Origin: Spongiactinospora rosea
GTDB taxonomy: Bacteria > Actinomycetota > Actinomycetes > Streptosporangiales > Streptosporangiaceae
Length of the DNA stretch: 64,000 nucleotides
Direction of reading: 5' to 3'
Assembly (NCBI RefSeq): GCF_003315795.1
Contig: NZ_QMEY01000004.1
Span: 62,001-126,000 of the forward strand
A program made the translations under genes and the position numbers. A model generated the notes under the pieces. That model did no database searches. It was not told the origin of the DNA and saw only the letters and a program-made list of their open reading frames with translations. Shown piece by piece: positions 27,041 through 35,572 of the stretch. Positions within the stretch are counted from its first letter, which is position 1; each line of letters starts with the position of its first letter.

Positions 27041-27388
27041 CTAACGGGTCAGCAGGGCGGCCGACTCGGCCACCACGAACACGGCCGCGCCCGCGGCCAC
27101 GGCGAGCACGCCGTACCAGGCCAGCAGGGCGTCCGACCGGTGGCCGAGCGGGTGTCCTTCGTGCAGCGCGCGCTGGACGCGCCGGTAGCGCACGCCCGTA
27201 CGGGCGAGCAGCACGCCCCCGAACAGCGTGGCCAGCACGAACGCGGCGGCGGACAGCGGGCTCGCGCCGGTTCGCAGGACCATCCCGGCGGCCCCGAGCC
27301 CGCCCGCGGCCAGCACGGTCGCGGTACGCACCCAGGCCAGCCTGGTCCGCTCGCTCTGCAGCCCCTCGTCCCACAGCGGTCGCGGCAT
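27041..27388 (-). CDS. DUF202 family membrane protein
   Basis: 115 residues with three membrane segments and the family opening LQSERTRLAWVRTATVLAAGG. A short arginine-rich loop RTGVRYRRVQRALHEG follows the second segment. It begins one base after the stop of a second DUF202 gene on the same strand, so the two are a pair and may form a hetero-oligomer. Function unknown. Confidence 0.85.
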   Translation of the reverse strand: MPRPLWDEGLQSERTRLAWVRTATVLAAGGLGAAGMVLRTGASPLSAAAFVLATLFGGVLLARTGVRYRRVQRALHEGHPLGHRSDALLAWYGVLAVAAGAAVFVVAESAALLTR

Positions 27389-27389
27389 G

Positions 27390-27818
27390 TCAGAGCGCGA
27401 GCAGGATGAGGACCAGGGCCAGTACGGCGACCGCCGCCACGCCGTACCCGAACACGGCCGCGAGGGCGGGCGGCGGCAGCGGCCTGGCGGTGCGCAGCGC
27501 GTGCTGCACGCGCCGCCAGCGCGGATAGGCCATGCCCGCCGCCACCGCCGCCAGCATGACCAGGACGATCGCCATGACCATGCGCAGCCAGGGCGTGAAC
27601 GACGCGGCCGGGACCGCGGCCATCGCCACGCCTCCCGCGCTGAGCGCCAGCGAGGTGCTGAGCCAGGTCAGGAACGTGCGCTCGTTGGCCAGGGTGAACC
27701 GCGGGTCCGGCTCCCTGTCCGGCGTGGTTTGCGCGGTATGCGTGGTATGCACTGTTTGCGCAGTGTGCGCGGGATCGGGGTGAGGCCCCCGGGTCCCCCG
27801 CGATCCTTGAGCGTTCAT
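27390..27818 (-). CDS. YidH-like DUF202 membrane protein
   Basis: 142 residues. The DUF202 opening FTLANERTFLTWLSTSLALSAGG is followed by three membrane helices and the loop PRWRRVQHALRTARPLP, which matches the loop of the next gene. The N-terminal 35 residues are His/Thr-rich with the short repeat HTAQT, encoded by imperfect direct repeats at about 27730-27770. Paired with the downstream DUF202 gene. Function unknown. Confidence 0.83.
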   Translation of the reverse strand: MNAQGSRGTRGPHPDPAHTAQTVHTTHTAQTTPDREPDPRFTLANERTFLTWLSTSLALSAGGVAMAAVPAASFTPWLRMVMAIVLVMLAAVAAGMAYPRWRRVQHALRTARPLPPPALAAVFGYGVAAVAVLALVLILLAL

Positions 27819-27868
27819 ACCAGAAAGGCTATTTCCGCCACATTTCCCCTAGAAAACCCGGGATAGCG

Positions 27869-28255
27869 TCAGTCCATCACGCAGGCGGCGGCGATCACCT
27901 GCAGGTACTTCGCGGTGGTGGCGGCCACCTCGCGGCCGGCCCGCGCCGAATCGGCGACCTCCTGCCCGCGGTAGGCGGTGGCCAGCCCCTCCAGCGCCTC
28001 GCGCAGCGTCTTCTCCCCCGCCTTCTCGGCGACGTCGTCGAGCCGGCCGGCCGCCTGCTCCAGGCGCTTCTCCACCTCCGCTGGGGCGCGGCCCTGGATC
28101 TCCTCCGGAGTCTGCTTGGCGATGGCGACCGCCTCGTCGCACGCCTGGACGCGGGCCAGCGCCCCGCCGACCTCCCCCACCTCACCGCACCCGGCCACGC
28201 TCAGCACCAGCAGAACGGCGGCGGGGACGAACGCGCGGGTCACGAACCGCCGCAC
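27869..28255 (-). CDS. Small lipoprotein, copy 2 of a tandem pair
   Basis: 128 residues from GTG 28255. A signal peptide ends in the lipobox LSVAGC with Cys23 as lipid anchor. The mature part is helical, EEIQGRAPAEVEKRLEQAAGRLDDVAEKAG, with a Cys in VQACDEA and another in AAACVMD that could form a disulfide. It is a paralogue of the gene just upstream, which it overlaps by 16 bases. Short two-Cys lipoproteins of actinomycetes are sometimes annotated as spanin-like; I cannot confirm that. Function unknown. Confidence 0.75.
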   Translation of the reverse strand: MRRFVTRAFVPAAVLLVLSVAGCGEVGEVGGALARVQACDEAVAIAKQTPEEIQGRAPAEVEKRLEQAAGRLDDVAEKAGEKTLREALEGLATAYRGQEVADSARAGREVAATTAKYLQVIAAACVMD

Positions 28256-28635
28256 GCGCGGGTGATGTCGCCGAGGTACTTGGCGGTGTCGGCGGCGGCC
28301 CGCTGCGCGGCGTCGATCGCCGAGTTGACGTCGCTGATGTCGAGGCTCTGGTAGGACTTGGCCAGCCCCTCCATCGCCTCTCGCAGGGTCGTGTCACCCG
28401 CCTTGGCCGCGCTGTCCTCCAGCTTGGTGGCCGCGTCGTTGAGGGCCTTCTCCAGCTCCTGGGGGTTGTTGGCCAGGCTCACCGCCTTGGACGCGATCTC
28501 ACCGGCGACCTTGGTCGCCTCCAGACACGCCTGGGCCTTGTCGACCGTGCCGCTGACCTCCTGTAGCTCACCGCACCCGGTCAGTAAGACGGCCACGGCG
28601 GAGAGGGGAAGGACCACGCGGGGAATGAGTCGCAT
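28240..28635 (-). CDS. Small lipoprotein, copy 1 of a tandem pair
   Basis: 131 residues from ATG 28635 (the frame is open upstream, but the signal peptide begins here). Lipobox LLTGC with Cys21. The mature helical part shares the pattern EKALNDAATKLEDSAAKAGD-TTLREAMEGLAKSYQ with the downstream copy, and both keep the QAC...C pair near the two ends. Anchored on the outer face of the membrane. Function unknown. Confidence 0.75.
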   Translation of the reverse strand: MRLIPRVVLPLSAVAVLLTGCGELQEVSGTVDKAQACLEATKVAGEIASKAVSLANNPQELEKALNDAATKLEDSAAKAGDTTLREAMEGLAKSYQSLDISDVNSAIDAAQRAAADTAKYLGDITRACGGS

Positions 28636-28757
28636 GACTGAGACCCTACCCAAGCCGCTTCCCGCGTGTGGTGACGAAGAGACTCCCGGTATCACATACG
28701 GCTCTAGAAACTAGGATCGATTTGAAGTGAGAGAACGGGCAGCCATGAGGGGGGATC

Positions 28758-29015
28758 ATGTCCACGTGTGAGCACATGGTGGTGGCAGACGATCCGGCGG
28801 CGCGCACGCCGGAGGGGTGCGAGGAGTGCCTGAAGGTCGGTGCTCGCTGGGTCCACCTGCGGCGCTGCCTGGAATGCGGCCATATCGGGTGTTGTGACTC
28901 CTCGCCTCTGCGGCACGCCACGGCGCATTTCAACGAGACGGGCCATCCGGTCATCCGGTCGTTCGAGCCGGGCGAGGAATGGCGCTGGTGCTTCGTCGAC
29001 CAGTCGATCGGCTGA
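28758..29015 (+). CDS. UBP-type zinc finger protein
   Basis: 85 residues, nearly all a ZnF-UBP domain: CEH, GCEECL, RCLECGHIGCCDSSPLRHATAHFNETGHPVI, with the Cys and His ligands for three zinc ions in place. Such stand-alone domains are common in actinomycetes; in eukaryotes the domain binds the ubiquitin C-terminus, but the bacterial role is unknown. SD-like GGGGGG precedes the ATG at 28758. It converges with the antiporter gene. Confidence 0.92.
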   Translation: MSTCEHMVVADDPAARTPEGCEECLKVGARWVHLRRCLECGHIGCCDSSPLRHATAHFNETGHPVIRSFEPGEEWRWCFVDQSIG

Positions 29016-29028
29016 CCTGGGCCCGGCC

Positions 29029-29055
29029 AGGTCGTGTCACAGGTCGTGTCACAGG
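29029..29055. repeat. 12-bp tandem repeat abutting the antiporter stop
   Basis: AGGTCGTGTCAC occurs twice in tandem and is followed by AGGTCAGTC, where the TCA is the antiporter stop codon read from the other strand. Confidence 0.6.
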
Positions 29056-30639
29056 TCAGTCGCGTTCCAGGATGGCCTCCTCGAAGTCCAGTTCCTGCAT
29101 CACGCGGCGGAGTACCTCATCGTCGATGCGCCGCTCGTCGCGCAGCCGGACGAACACCTCGCGCTCGGCGGTGAGCATCTCGCGGCGCATGCGCCGGTAG
29201 GCCGCGCCCGGGGTCTCCTCGCCCTCCTGGCCGGTGCCGCCGCCGAGCCGCTCCCAGGCGTTCAGTGTGCGGCGCTCCTCCTTGGCCCGGAGCTGGCCGA
29301 TCACCTCCGCGTGGACGGGACTGGCGGTGGCCTCGTCGGGCAGGGTGGCCAGCGCGGCCGTGGCGGCGGCCTGCTGCGCGGCGGCCTCGGCGAGGTTGTC
29401 GTCGTACACCTCGCGATCACTGGTGATCTTGAGCCACCGGATCAGCGCGGGGAACGTGAGCCCCTGTACCAGCAGCGTGCCGATCACCACCGCGAACGTG
29501 AGGAAGAGCAGCAGCGCGCGTCCCTCCATGTCCTCCGGCAGCGCGAACGCGGCGGCCAGCGACACCACGCCGCGCATCCCCGCCCAGGACACCGCCACGG
29601 TCCGGGAGAGGGACATCGGCCCTTCGCGTTCGCGGACCTTCTTCGACAGGACGGGCGGCAGCGCCGCGGCGGGCACCATCCAGACGAACCGGGTCGCCAC
29701 CGCCGTCCCGAAGATCGCCAGGGCGTAACCGGCGAGCGTCCACGGGTCGTGGACCTTGAGCGCGTCGCTGACGATGCTGTGCAGTTGCAGCCCGATCAGC
29801 GCGAACACGATCGTCTCCAGGAAGAAGTCGATCACCCGCCACAGCGCGTCGGACAGCAGCCGCGTGCCGAACCCGGCGCGGTGCATCCGATGGCCGATGT
29901 ACAGGCCGACGATCACGACGGAGATCACCCCGGACGCGTGCACCGCCTCGGCCGCCAGGTAGGCGCCGAACGGGATGAGCAGTATGATCGTGTTCTCGAC
30001 CAGGGGATCTCTGATGCGTTCCAGGACCCAGCCCAGCGCCCAGGCGACGGCCAGGCCGATCAGCACGCCACCGACGGCCGCGATCAGGAAATCGAGCATC
30101 CCGCCGAGCAGGGTGATGCCCTGGCCCATCGCGGCGGCGACGGCCACCCGGTAGACCGTCAGGGCGGTGGCGTCGTTGAACAGGCTCTCGCCGACCAGGA
30201 TGGTGATCATGCGCCGGGGCAGCCCGAGCCGTCTGGCCACCGCCACGGCGGCCACGGCGTCGGGCGGCGCGACGATCGCGCCCAGCGCGAAGGCGGCGGC
30301 CAGGTCGAGCTGCGGGATCAGCAGGTGCATGACCAGGCCGATCGCCAGCGTGGTGAACAGCACCAGGCCCACCGACAGCAGGCCCACCGCGCGCTTGAAG
30401 TCGCGCAGCCGCAGGAAGGAGCTGTCCAGGGCGGCGGAGTAGAGCAGCGGGGGCAGGAACACCAGCAGCACGATCTCCGGGTCCAGCCGGTACACCGGCA
30501 CGCCGGGCACGAACGACACCAGCAACCCCGCCGCCACCAGCACCAGCGGCGCGGGCCAGCCCCGCCGCCTGGCAATGGCGGCCAGCGCTATCGCCCCGGC
30601 GGCGAGAGCGAGCAGGCGCAACCCCGTCGCAGCGTCCAC
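29056..30639 (-). CDS. Na+/H+ antiporter, CPA1 family
   Basis: 527 residues with about twelve membrane segments in the first 410, then a charged cytoplasmic tail of about 115 residues. The CPA1 ion-binding signatures are present: Asp in APPDAVA (127) and ESLFNDATAL (151-160, Asn-Asp). It would exchange Na+ (or K+) for protons in pH and salt homeostasis. ATG at 30639. It converges with the UBP gene. Confidence 0.93.
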   Translation of the reverse strand: MDAATGLRLLALAAGAIALAAIARRRGWPAPLVLVAAGLLVSFVPGVPVYRLDPEIVLLVFLPPLLYSAALDSSFLRLRDFKRAVGLLSVGLVLFTTLAIGLVMHLLIPQLDLAAAFALGAIVAPPDAVAAVAVARRLGLPRRMITILVGESLFNDATALTVYRVAVAAAMGQGITLLGGMLDFLIAAVGGVLIGLAVAWALGWVLERIRDPLVENTIILLIPFGAYLAAEAVHASGVISVVIVGLYIGHRMHRAGFGTRLLSDALWRVIDFFLETIVFALIGLQLHSIVSDALKVHDPWTLAGYALAIFGTAVATRFVWMVPAAALPPVLSKKVREREGPMSLSRTVAVSWAGMRGVVSLAAAFALPEDMEGRALLLFLTFAVVIGTLLVQGLTFPALIRWLKITSDREVYDDNLAEAAAQQAAATAALATLPDEATASPVHAEVIGQLRAKEERRTLNAWERLGGGTGQEGEETPGAAYRRMRREMLTAEREVFVRLRDERRIDDEVLRRVMQELDFEEAILERD

Positions 30640-30707
30640 ATGACCTCCAACGCCTCGTCGGAGATCAGATTACGACCCGCCCGCCCGGCAGGCCCCCGGC
30701 GCGCCCG

Positions 30708-32126
30708 CTACCAGTCGCGTCGCTCGTCGCGGGGGTCGTGGCCCTGTTCGGGGCGCAGCCGCTCGCCGGTGGCGTAGAGGGAGTCGTAGGGACGTGGGGG
30801 CTGGGCGTCGGGCTGGTAGTAGTCGTCGCCCTCGGGACGGGCCTGGGCGCCGATGCCGAGCGGGTCGTCCGGGTCGACTCCTGAATAACCCTGGGGGTCG
30901 TCGTCGTGGTAGCGCCGGCCGCGCTCACCACCGCCGCCGCCGTAGCCGGGGTCGTCGTCGGCGTAGCCGGACGTGCCGTACGGGTCGGGGTGCGGGATCT
31001 GCCTGCCGTGCTGGTCGGGCGACGTGGAGTACTGCTCGGCGGCGTAGGCGTCGGGCTGGGTGCCGTAGCGGTCGACGTAGTCGCCCTGTCCCGGGGGCGG
31101 CTGGGCCGGCTCGGCGTAGGCCGCGTGGTCGTCCACCTCGGAGGCGGAGAAGCCGTAAGGGTCGGTCGCGGGGCCGCCCGAGCCCCGGCCGCGCCGGGTG
31201 CCGCCCGGCGGGGCGGTCGGGTAGCCGGTCTCCCGGCCCTCCGCGTATCCGGGATCGGGCAGGGGCTGGTAGCCCGTGTCGCCGCCACCGGCATAGCCCG
31301 TGTCAGGCGCGGTCTGATATCCGGTGTCGCCGCCGGCCGTGTAGCCCGCGTCGGGAGCGGTCTGGTAGCCGGTGTCGGACTGGTAGGCCAGGTCGGGCCC
31401 GCCGCCGTATCCCAGATCGGGAGCGGTCTGGTAGCCGGTGTCTCCGTGGTAGCCCGTGTCCTGATAGCCAGGTTCCTGGTACGCCGGGTCCTGGTAGCCA
31501 GGGTCTTGGTACGCCGGGTCGGGCTGGCGGCCGTATGGGAGGGAGTCGCCGACGATCAGGTTTTCCCTGGGCACGGCATCGGAGGTGGTGTTGTAGCTCG
31601 CCACCAGCTTGTCCGGACCGGGCGTGCCGCGCGCGACGAGCACGTCGCTCGGGCCGCCGCCGCGCTGCGGGCGCTCCTCGGCCATGGGCGGGGACGCGAC
31701 CTGCGTCTCCTGCTCCGGATAGTGGCCGCCCTGGTAGTCGTCCTCGCCACCGTGGTACTCGGCGGCCTGGTACTCGCCGCCCTGGTATTCGGCGGGATAG
31801 TCGTCCTGCCGGGGGCGGGCGTAGTGGCCCGTCTCGGGATAGTCGCCGGAGTAGTGCTCGCCCTCCTGGGGCTGTACGGCATGCTGACCGGACTCGACCA
31901 ACTGGTCGCCCCCGGCCTCGACGTAGCCGTCGTCAAGGGTGTCGATCAGACGGCCGACGTCTTCCAGCGGCATGCGGAAACTGGCGGTGCACATCTCTCC
32001 CCGCCAGAGGCTCAGTACAAGGGTTCCGTCGTGCCACGTGACCCGGAGCACCCGCTCCTGACCACGCGAATCAAAGAAAACCTCACCGAACGACGGCAAC
32101 GGGACAACTTCCGACATGGAGGACAT
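30708..32126 (-). CDS. Protein with conserved N-terminal domain and tyrosine-rich disordered repeats
   Basis: 472 residues. Residues 1-70 form a compact domain (VFFDSRGQERVLRVTWHDG, then LVLSLWRGEMCTASFRMP and VGRLIDTLDDG) that reads like an actinomycete-conserved unit of unknown function. From about 90 onward the chain is low complexity, rich in Tyr, Gly, Asp, Gln and Pro. Residues 204-225 repeat (A/G)YQ(D/E)P and 228-305 repeat GDTGYQTAPD. A block at 160-198 (DVLVARGTPGPDKLVASYNT) looks conserved between the disordered parts. No signal peptide or membrane segment. The Tyr-rich repeats resemble sequences that phase-separate or bind envelope partners; this is inference. ATG at 32126 has no clear ribosome site. 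Confidence 0.72.
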   Translation of the reverse strand: MSSMSEVVPLPSFGEVFFDSRGQERVLRVTWHDGTLVLSLWRGEMCTASFRMPLEDVGRLIDTLDDGYVEAGGDQLVESGQHAVQPQEGEHYSGDYPETGHYARPRQDDYPAEYQGGEYQAAEYHGGEDDYQGGHYPEQETQVASPPMAEERPQRGGGPSDVLVARGTPGPDKLVASYNTTSDAVPRENLIVGDSLPYGRQPDPAYQDPGYQDPAYQEPGYQDTGYHGDTGYQTAPDLGYGGGPDLAYQSDTGYQTAPDAGYTAGGDTGYQTAPDTGYAGGGDTGYQPLPDPGYAEGRETGYPTAPPGGTRRGRGSGGPATDPYGFSASEVDDHAAYAEPAQPPPGQGDYVDRYGTQPDAYAAEQYSTSPDQHGRQIPHPDPYGTSGYADDDPGYGGGGGERGRRYHDDDPQGYSGVDPDDPLGIGAQARPEGDDYYQPDAQPPRPYDSLYATGERLRPEQGHDPRDERRDW

Positions 32127-32431
32127 AGTGCTTTAACCAGCCTTTATTCGTCCACTCGACCCCGGAAAACCCTACCGAACCGGCGTTCTCGCCATCCCCG
32201 CTGACCCCACCAGGATACAGAACGAAGATCAGACATACCTTCCCCTTCCCGGTGGAGACGCCGTACGGGACTTGCCGCAAGTGTGCCACGCCGCCTCCCG
32301 TCCACGTCCGGTGAACGCCGCAAAGGCACCCCCATCCGTACGTCGCGGCGGGGCTCTTGGCGGTTGTCCACAGGCTTGCGGCGGCGGCCGGGCTTCATCC
32401 ACAGAGCGGCACGGGCGGCCCGGCGAGCAGG

Positions 32432-32437
32432 TAGCGT
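32432..32437 (+). promoter_or_regulatory. -10-like TAGCGT before the helicase gene
   Basis: TAGCGT lies 8 bases before the GTG at 32446, without a ribosome binding site, so a leaderless transcript is likely. Confidence 0.5.
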
Positions 32438-32445
32438 TGACTGCC

Positions 32446-34656
32446 GTGCCCGACCAGATCGCACCCGACCAGACCTCAGGTGACGCCCTCGCAACGGTAG
32501 CGACCGACGAGGCCGGAGCCGTGCCCGCCATGCCCGTTGACGCCGATGCGCCGGACAAGCCAGCGAAGCCCGGCAAGTCCGGTAACGCCGGTAAGCCGGG
32601 CAAGTCCGCCAAGGGCAGGTCGGGCGAGGGCGACGGCCCCGCGCTGCCGTCCACCACCGATCTGCTCAGCGTGGCCGTGCGCGCGCTCGGCGGCAGTGAG
32701 CGCCCCGGCCAGGTGCGGATGGCGCAGTCGGTCCAGCGGGCCATCGACGCGGGCGACCACGTCGCGGTACAGGCGGGCACCGGCACCGGCAAGTCGCTGG
32801 CCTACCTCGTGCCCGCGATCCGGCAGGCGATGATCTCCGGTTCGGCCGTCGTGGTCTCCACCGCGACCATCGCGCTGCAGCGCCAGCTCGTCGATCGCGA
32901 CCTGCCCCGGCTGGCCGACGCGCTGGCCCCCGAGCTGCCGCACAAGCCCGACTTCGCGATCCTCAAGGGCCGCCGTAACTACCTGTGCCGCTACAAGGTC
33001 ACCGCGGGCTGGCCCGAAGACGAGCCCGACCAGCTCTTCGACCCCCGCGAGGTGAGCGCCACCGGCCGCATGGTGCAGCGCATCCAGGAGTGGGCCGAGA
33101 CCACCGAGACCGGCGACCGCGACGAGCTGGTGCCCGGGGTCAACGAGCAGGCGTGGCGGCAGTTCTCGGTGAGCGCCAGGGAGTGCCTGGGCGCGCAGCG
33201 CTGCCCGAGCGGGGCCGAGTGCTTCGCCGAGCTGGCCAGGGAGCGCGCGGGCAAGGTCGACGTCGTGGTCACCAACCACGCGCTGCTGGCCATCGACGCC
33301 ATGGAGGAGTTCGAGGTGCTCCCCGAGCACGACGTGGTGGTCGTGGACGAGGCGCACGAGCTGGTCGACCGGGTCACCTCGGTGGTGACCGACGAGTTGT
33401 CCGGCGCGGCGGTCGGCCTGGCCGTGCGCCGGGTGGCCAAGCTCATCGAGCAGGCCACCGCCGACCGCCTGCAGGAGGCCGGTGAGACGCTGGAGGCGCT
33501 GCTCGGCGCCGCGCCCGCCGGCCGGGTGGACGACCTGCCGCCGGTGCTGGGCACGACGCTCGCGCTGGTACGCGACTCCGCCGCCGCCTGCATCACCGCC
33601 CTCGGCCCGCGCGGCGGCGACCGGTCCGGGGGCGCGGCCCGCGACGCGGGCAAGGACGCCGAGGAGATGGGCCTGCGCAAGGCCGCGTTCAACGCGCTCG
33701 ACGAGGTCCACGACACCGCGCAGCGGATGCTCGACGCCTACGGCCACGAGCGGGAGATCGACCGGGCCGAGGTGGTCTGGCTGCTTGAGGCCACCGACCG
33801 CCGCCCGGCCACGCTGCGCGTCGCCCCGCTGTCGGTCGCCGGGATGCTGCGGGACAACCTGTTCGGCGACCGCACGGTGGTGCTGACCTCCGCGACGCTC
33901 GCCCTCGGCGGCTCCTTCGACGGGCTGGCCCGCCAGTGGGGGCTCGGTGAGCCCGCCGCCGCGGACGGCGGGGCCGAGACCAAGGGCGCGGGCTGGACCG
34001 GCCTCGACGTCGGCTCGCCGTTCGACCATCCCCGCAGCGGCATCCTCTACGTCGCCAAGCACCTGCCCCAGCCGGGCCGGGACGGCCTGCCGCAGCCCTA
34101 CCTGGACGAGATCGCCGAGTTGATCGAGGCGGCGGGCGGGCGCACCCTCGGGCTGTTCTCCTCGATGCGCGCCGCCAAGGCCGCCACCGAGGCACTGCGC
34201 GACCGGCTCGACTTCCCGCTGCTGTGCCAGGGCGACGACTCCACGATGCTGCTGGTCAAGCAGTTCGCCGAGGACGAGCCGACCTGCCTGTTCGGCACGC
34301 TGTCACTGTGGCAGGGGGTGGACGTACCGGGGCCGTCCCTCCGCCTGGTGATCATCGACCGGATCCCCTTCCCCCGGCCCGACGACCCGCTCACCTCCGC
34401 CAGGCAGCGCCACGTTGCGGCCAAGGGCGGCAACGGGTTCATGTCGGTGGCGGCCACCCACGCGGCTCTACTGCTCGCCCAGGGCGCGGGCCGGCTGCTG
34501 CGGTCACAGACCGACAAGGGCGTGGTCGCCATCCTCGACCCACGCCTGGAAACGGCCCGCTACGGCAGCTTCCTGCGCGCCTCCCTCCCCCCGTTCTGGA
34601 GCACCAACGACCCGGCACTGGTCCGCGGCGCACTCAAGCGCCTCGCCACCGGCTGA
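32446..34656 (+). CDS. dinG: DinG-type (XPD-like) superfamily 2 DNA helicase
   Basis: 736 residues from GTG 32446. A disordered Lys/Gly/Pro tail (about 25-65) precedes the helicase. Walker A AGTGTGKS (110-117), DEAH at 301-304 and the late motifs SLWQGVDVPG and QGAGRLLRS define the family. Four cysteines between motifs I and II (YLCRYK, RECLGAQRCPSGAECF) should bind a 4Fe-4S cluster, as in XPD and DinG. It is a 5'-3' DNA helicase for repair and for resolving unusual structures. The frame is open 58 codons further upstream, but a start there lacks support. Confidence 0.94.
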   Translation: MPDQIAPDQTSGDALATVATDEAGAVPAMPVDADAPDKPAKPGKSGNAGKPGKSAKGRSGEGDGPALPSTTDLLSVAVRALGGSERPGQVRMAQSVQRAIDAGDHVAVQAGTGTGKSLAYLVPAIRQAMISGSAVVVSTATIALQRQLVDRDLPRLADALAPELPHKPDFAILKGRRNYLCRYKVTAGWPEDEPDQLFDPREVSATGRMVQRIQEWAETTETGDRDELVPGVNEQAWRQFSVSARECLGAQRCPSGAECFAELARERAGKVDVVVTNHALLAIDAMEEFEVLPEHDVVVVDEAHELVDRVTSVVTDELSGAAVGLAVRRVAKLIEQATADRLQEAGETLEALLGAAPAGRVDDLPPVLGTTLALVRDSAAACITALGPRGGDRSGGAARDAGKDAEEMGLRKAAFNALDEVHDTAQRMLDAYGHEREIDRAEVVWLLEATDRRPATLRVAPLSVAGMLRDNLFGDRTVVLTSATLALGGSFDGLARQWGLGEPAAADGGAETKGAGWTGLDVGSPFDHPRSGILYVAKHLPQPGRDGLPQPYLDEIAELIEAAGGRTLGLFSSMRAAKAATEALRDRLDFPLLCQGDDSTMLLVKQFAEDEPTCLFGTLSLWQGVDVPGPSLRLVIIDRIPFPRPDDPLTSARQRHVAAKGGNGFMSVAATHAALLLAQGAGRLLRSQTDKGVVAILDPRLETARYGSFLRASLPPFWSTNDPALVRGALKRLATG

Positions 34657-34669
34657 TCCCGCCCGAATC

Positions 34670-34808
34670 TCAGGCGTGGAAGGCGAGGCCCGGGCGCATG
34701 GCGGCAATGCCGTCACCAGAGGGCGTCCCCGACCGACGCCGGCCGATCCAAGGCAACAGGCGCCGACACAGCCACCCGGCGTCCTCACAACGCCGCACCC
34801 GCGACCGG
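34670..34808 (-). pseudogene. Tandem duplicate of the SGNH hydrolase 3' end
   Basis: Conceptual translation of the minus strand gives about 45 codons that align end to end with the C-terminus of the SGNH gene just upstream: the shared core is LLPWIGRR and SGDGIAA, with about 32 of 45 residues alike, ending in its own TGA at 34672-34670. The junction is at a GGTCAG shared by the duplicate (34807-34812) and the gene (34947-34952), a period of 140 bases. There is no start codon or domain, so this is a non-coding tail copy. Confidence 0.75.
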
Positions 34809-35570
34809 TCAGACGTAAGGGGTCAGATCCGGGCGCTTGGCGGCGATGCCGTCGCCGGAGGAGGTGCCGGACAGGCGGCGGCCGATCCAGGGGAGGAGGT
34901 GGCGGCGCAGCCATTCGGCGTCCTCGCGGCGTCGGACTCGCGGGTCGGTCAGCTCGCGGGGCGGCCAGTGTTCGCGCCAGGAGTCCTCGCCGGGGACGCC
35001 GAGGACGTCCAGTACGCGGGCGGCGACCAGGCGGTGGCCATCCGCGTTCATGTGCAGCCGGTCCTCGTGCCAGGCCCGCCAGTCGCGCAGGCCCTGCATC
35101 GACCAGGTGTCCACCAGGTGGCAGCCGTACAGGTCGGCGATGGAACGCACGTGCAGGTAGAAGATCGCGAACCGGCCGCGCATCCGCCGCATCACCGGCG
35201 TGTCGCGCGGATCGACGCCGGTGAACAGGACCACCTCGGCCCCGCTCTCCCGAAGGTCGCGTACGGCCCGGGCAAACGTCTTGGCCATCGCGTCGGGGTC
35301 GCACCCCGGCCGCAGCAGGTCGTTGCCGCCCGCGCAGAAGGAGATCAGCTCCGGGCGCATCGCGATGGCCTTCGGCACCTGCTCGTTCACCACCTGGTCG
35401 AGCAGCCTGCCGCGCACCGCGAGGTTGGCGTAGCGGAAGCCGGGGTCCAGCCGGGCCAGGTGCTCGGCCACCCGGTCGGCCCAGCCGCGGAAACCGCCGC
35501 CGGGCCCCGGGTCGCTCAGCCCTTCGGTGAAACTGTCGCCGATCGCGACGAACGAACCGTAAGACCCCAC
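34809..35570 (-). CDS. SGNH/GDSL hydrolase
   Basis: 253 residues. Block I is AIGDSFTEG with the nucleophile Ser13, block II is NLAVRGRL, block III AGGNDLL and block V EDRLHMNADGH with the catalytic Asp/His. No signal peptide, so probably a cytoplasmic esterase or lipase of unknown substrate. It follows aroQ by two bases on the same strand and may be the last gene of the aro operon. A diverged copy of its last 45 codons lies immediately downstream. Confidence 0.93.
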   Translation of the reverse strand: MGSYGSFVAIGDSFTEGLSDPGPGGGFRGWADRVAEHLARLDPGFRYANLAVRGRLLDQVVNEQVPKAIAMRPELISFCAGGNDLLRPGCDPDAMAKTFARAVRDLRESGAEVVLFTGVDPRDTPVMRRMRGRFAIFYLHVRSIADLYGCHLVDTWSMQGLRDWRAWHEDRLHMNADGHRLVAARVLDVLGVPGEDSWREHWPPRELTDPRVRRREDAEWLRRHLLPWIGRRLSGTSSGDGIAAKRPDLTPYV

Positions 35571-35572
35571 GG

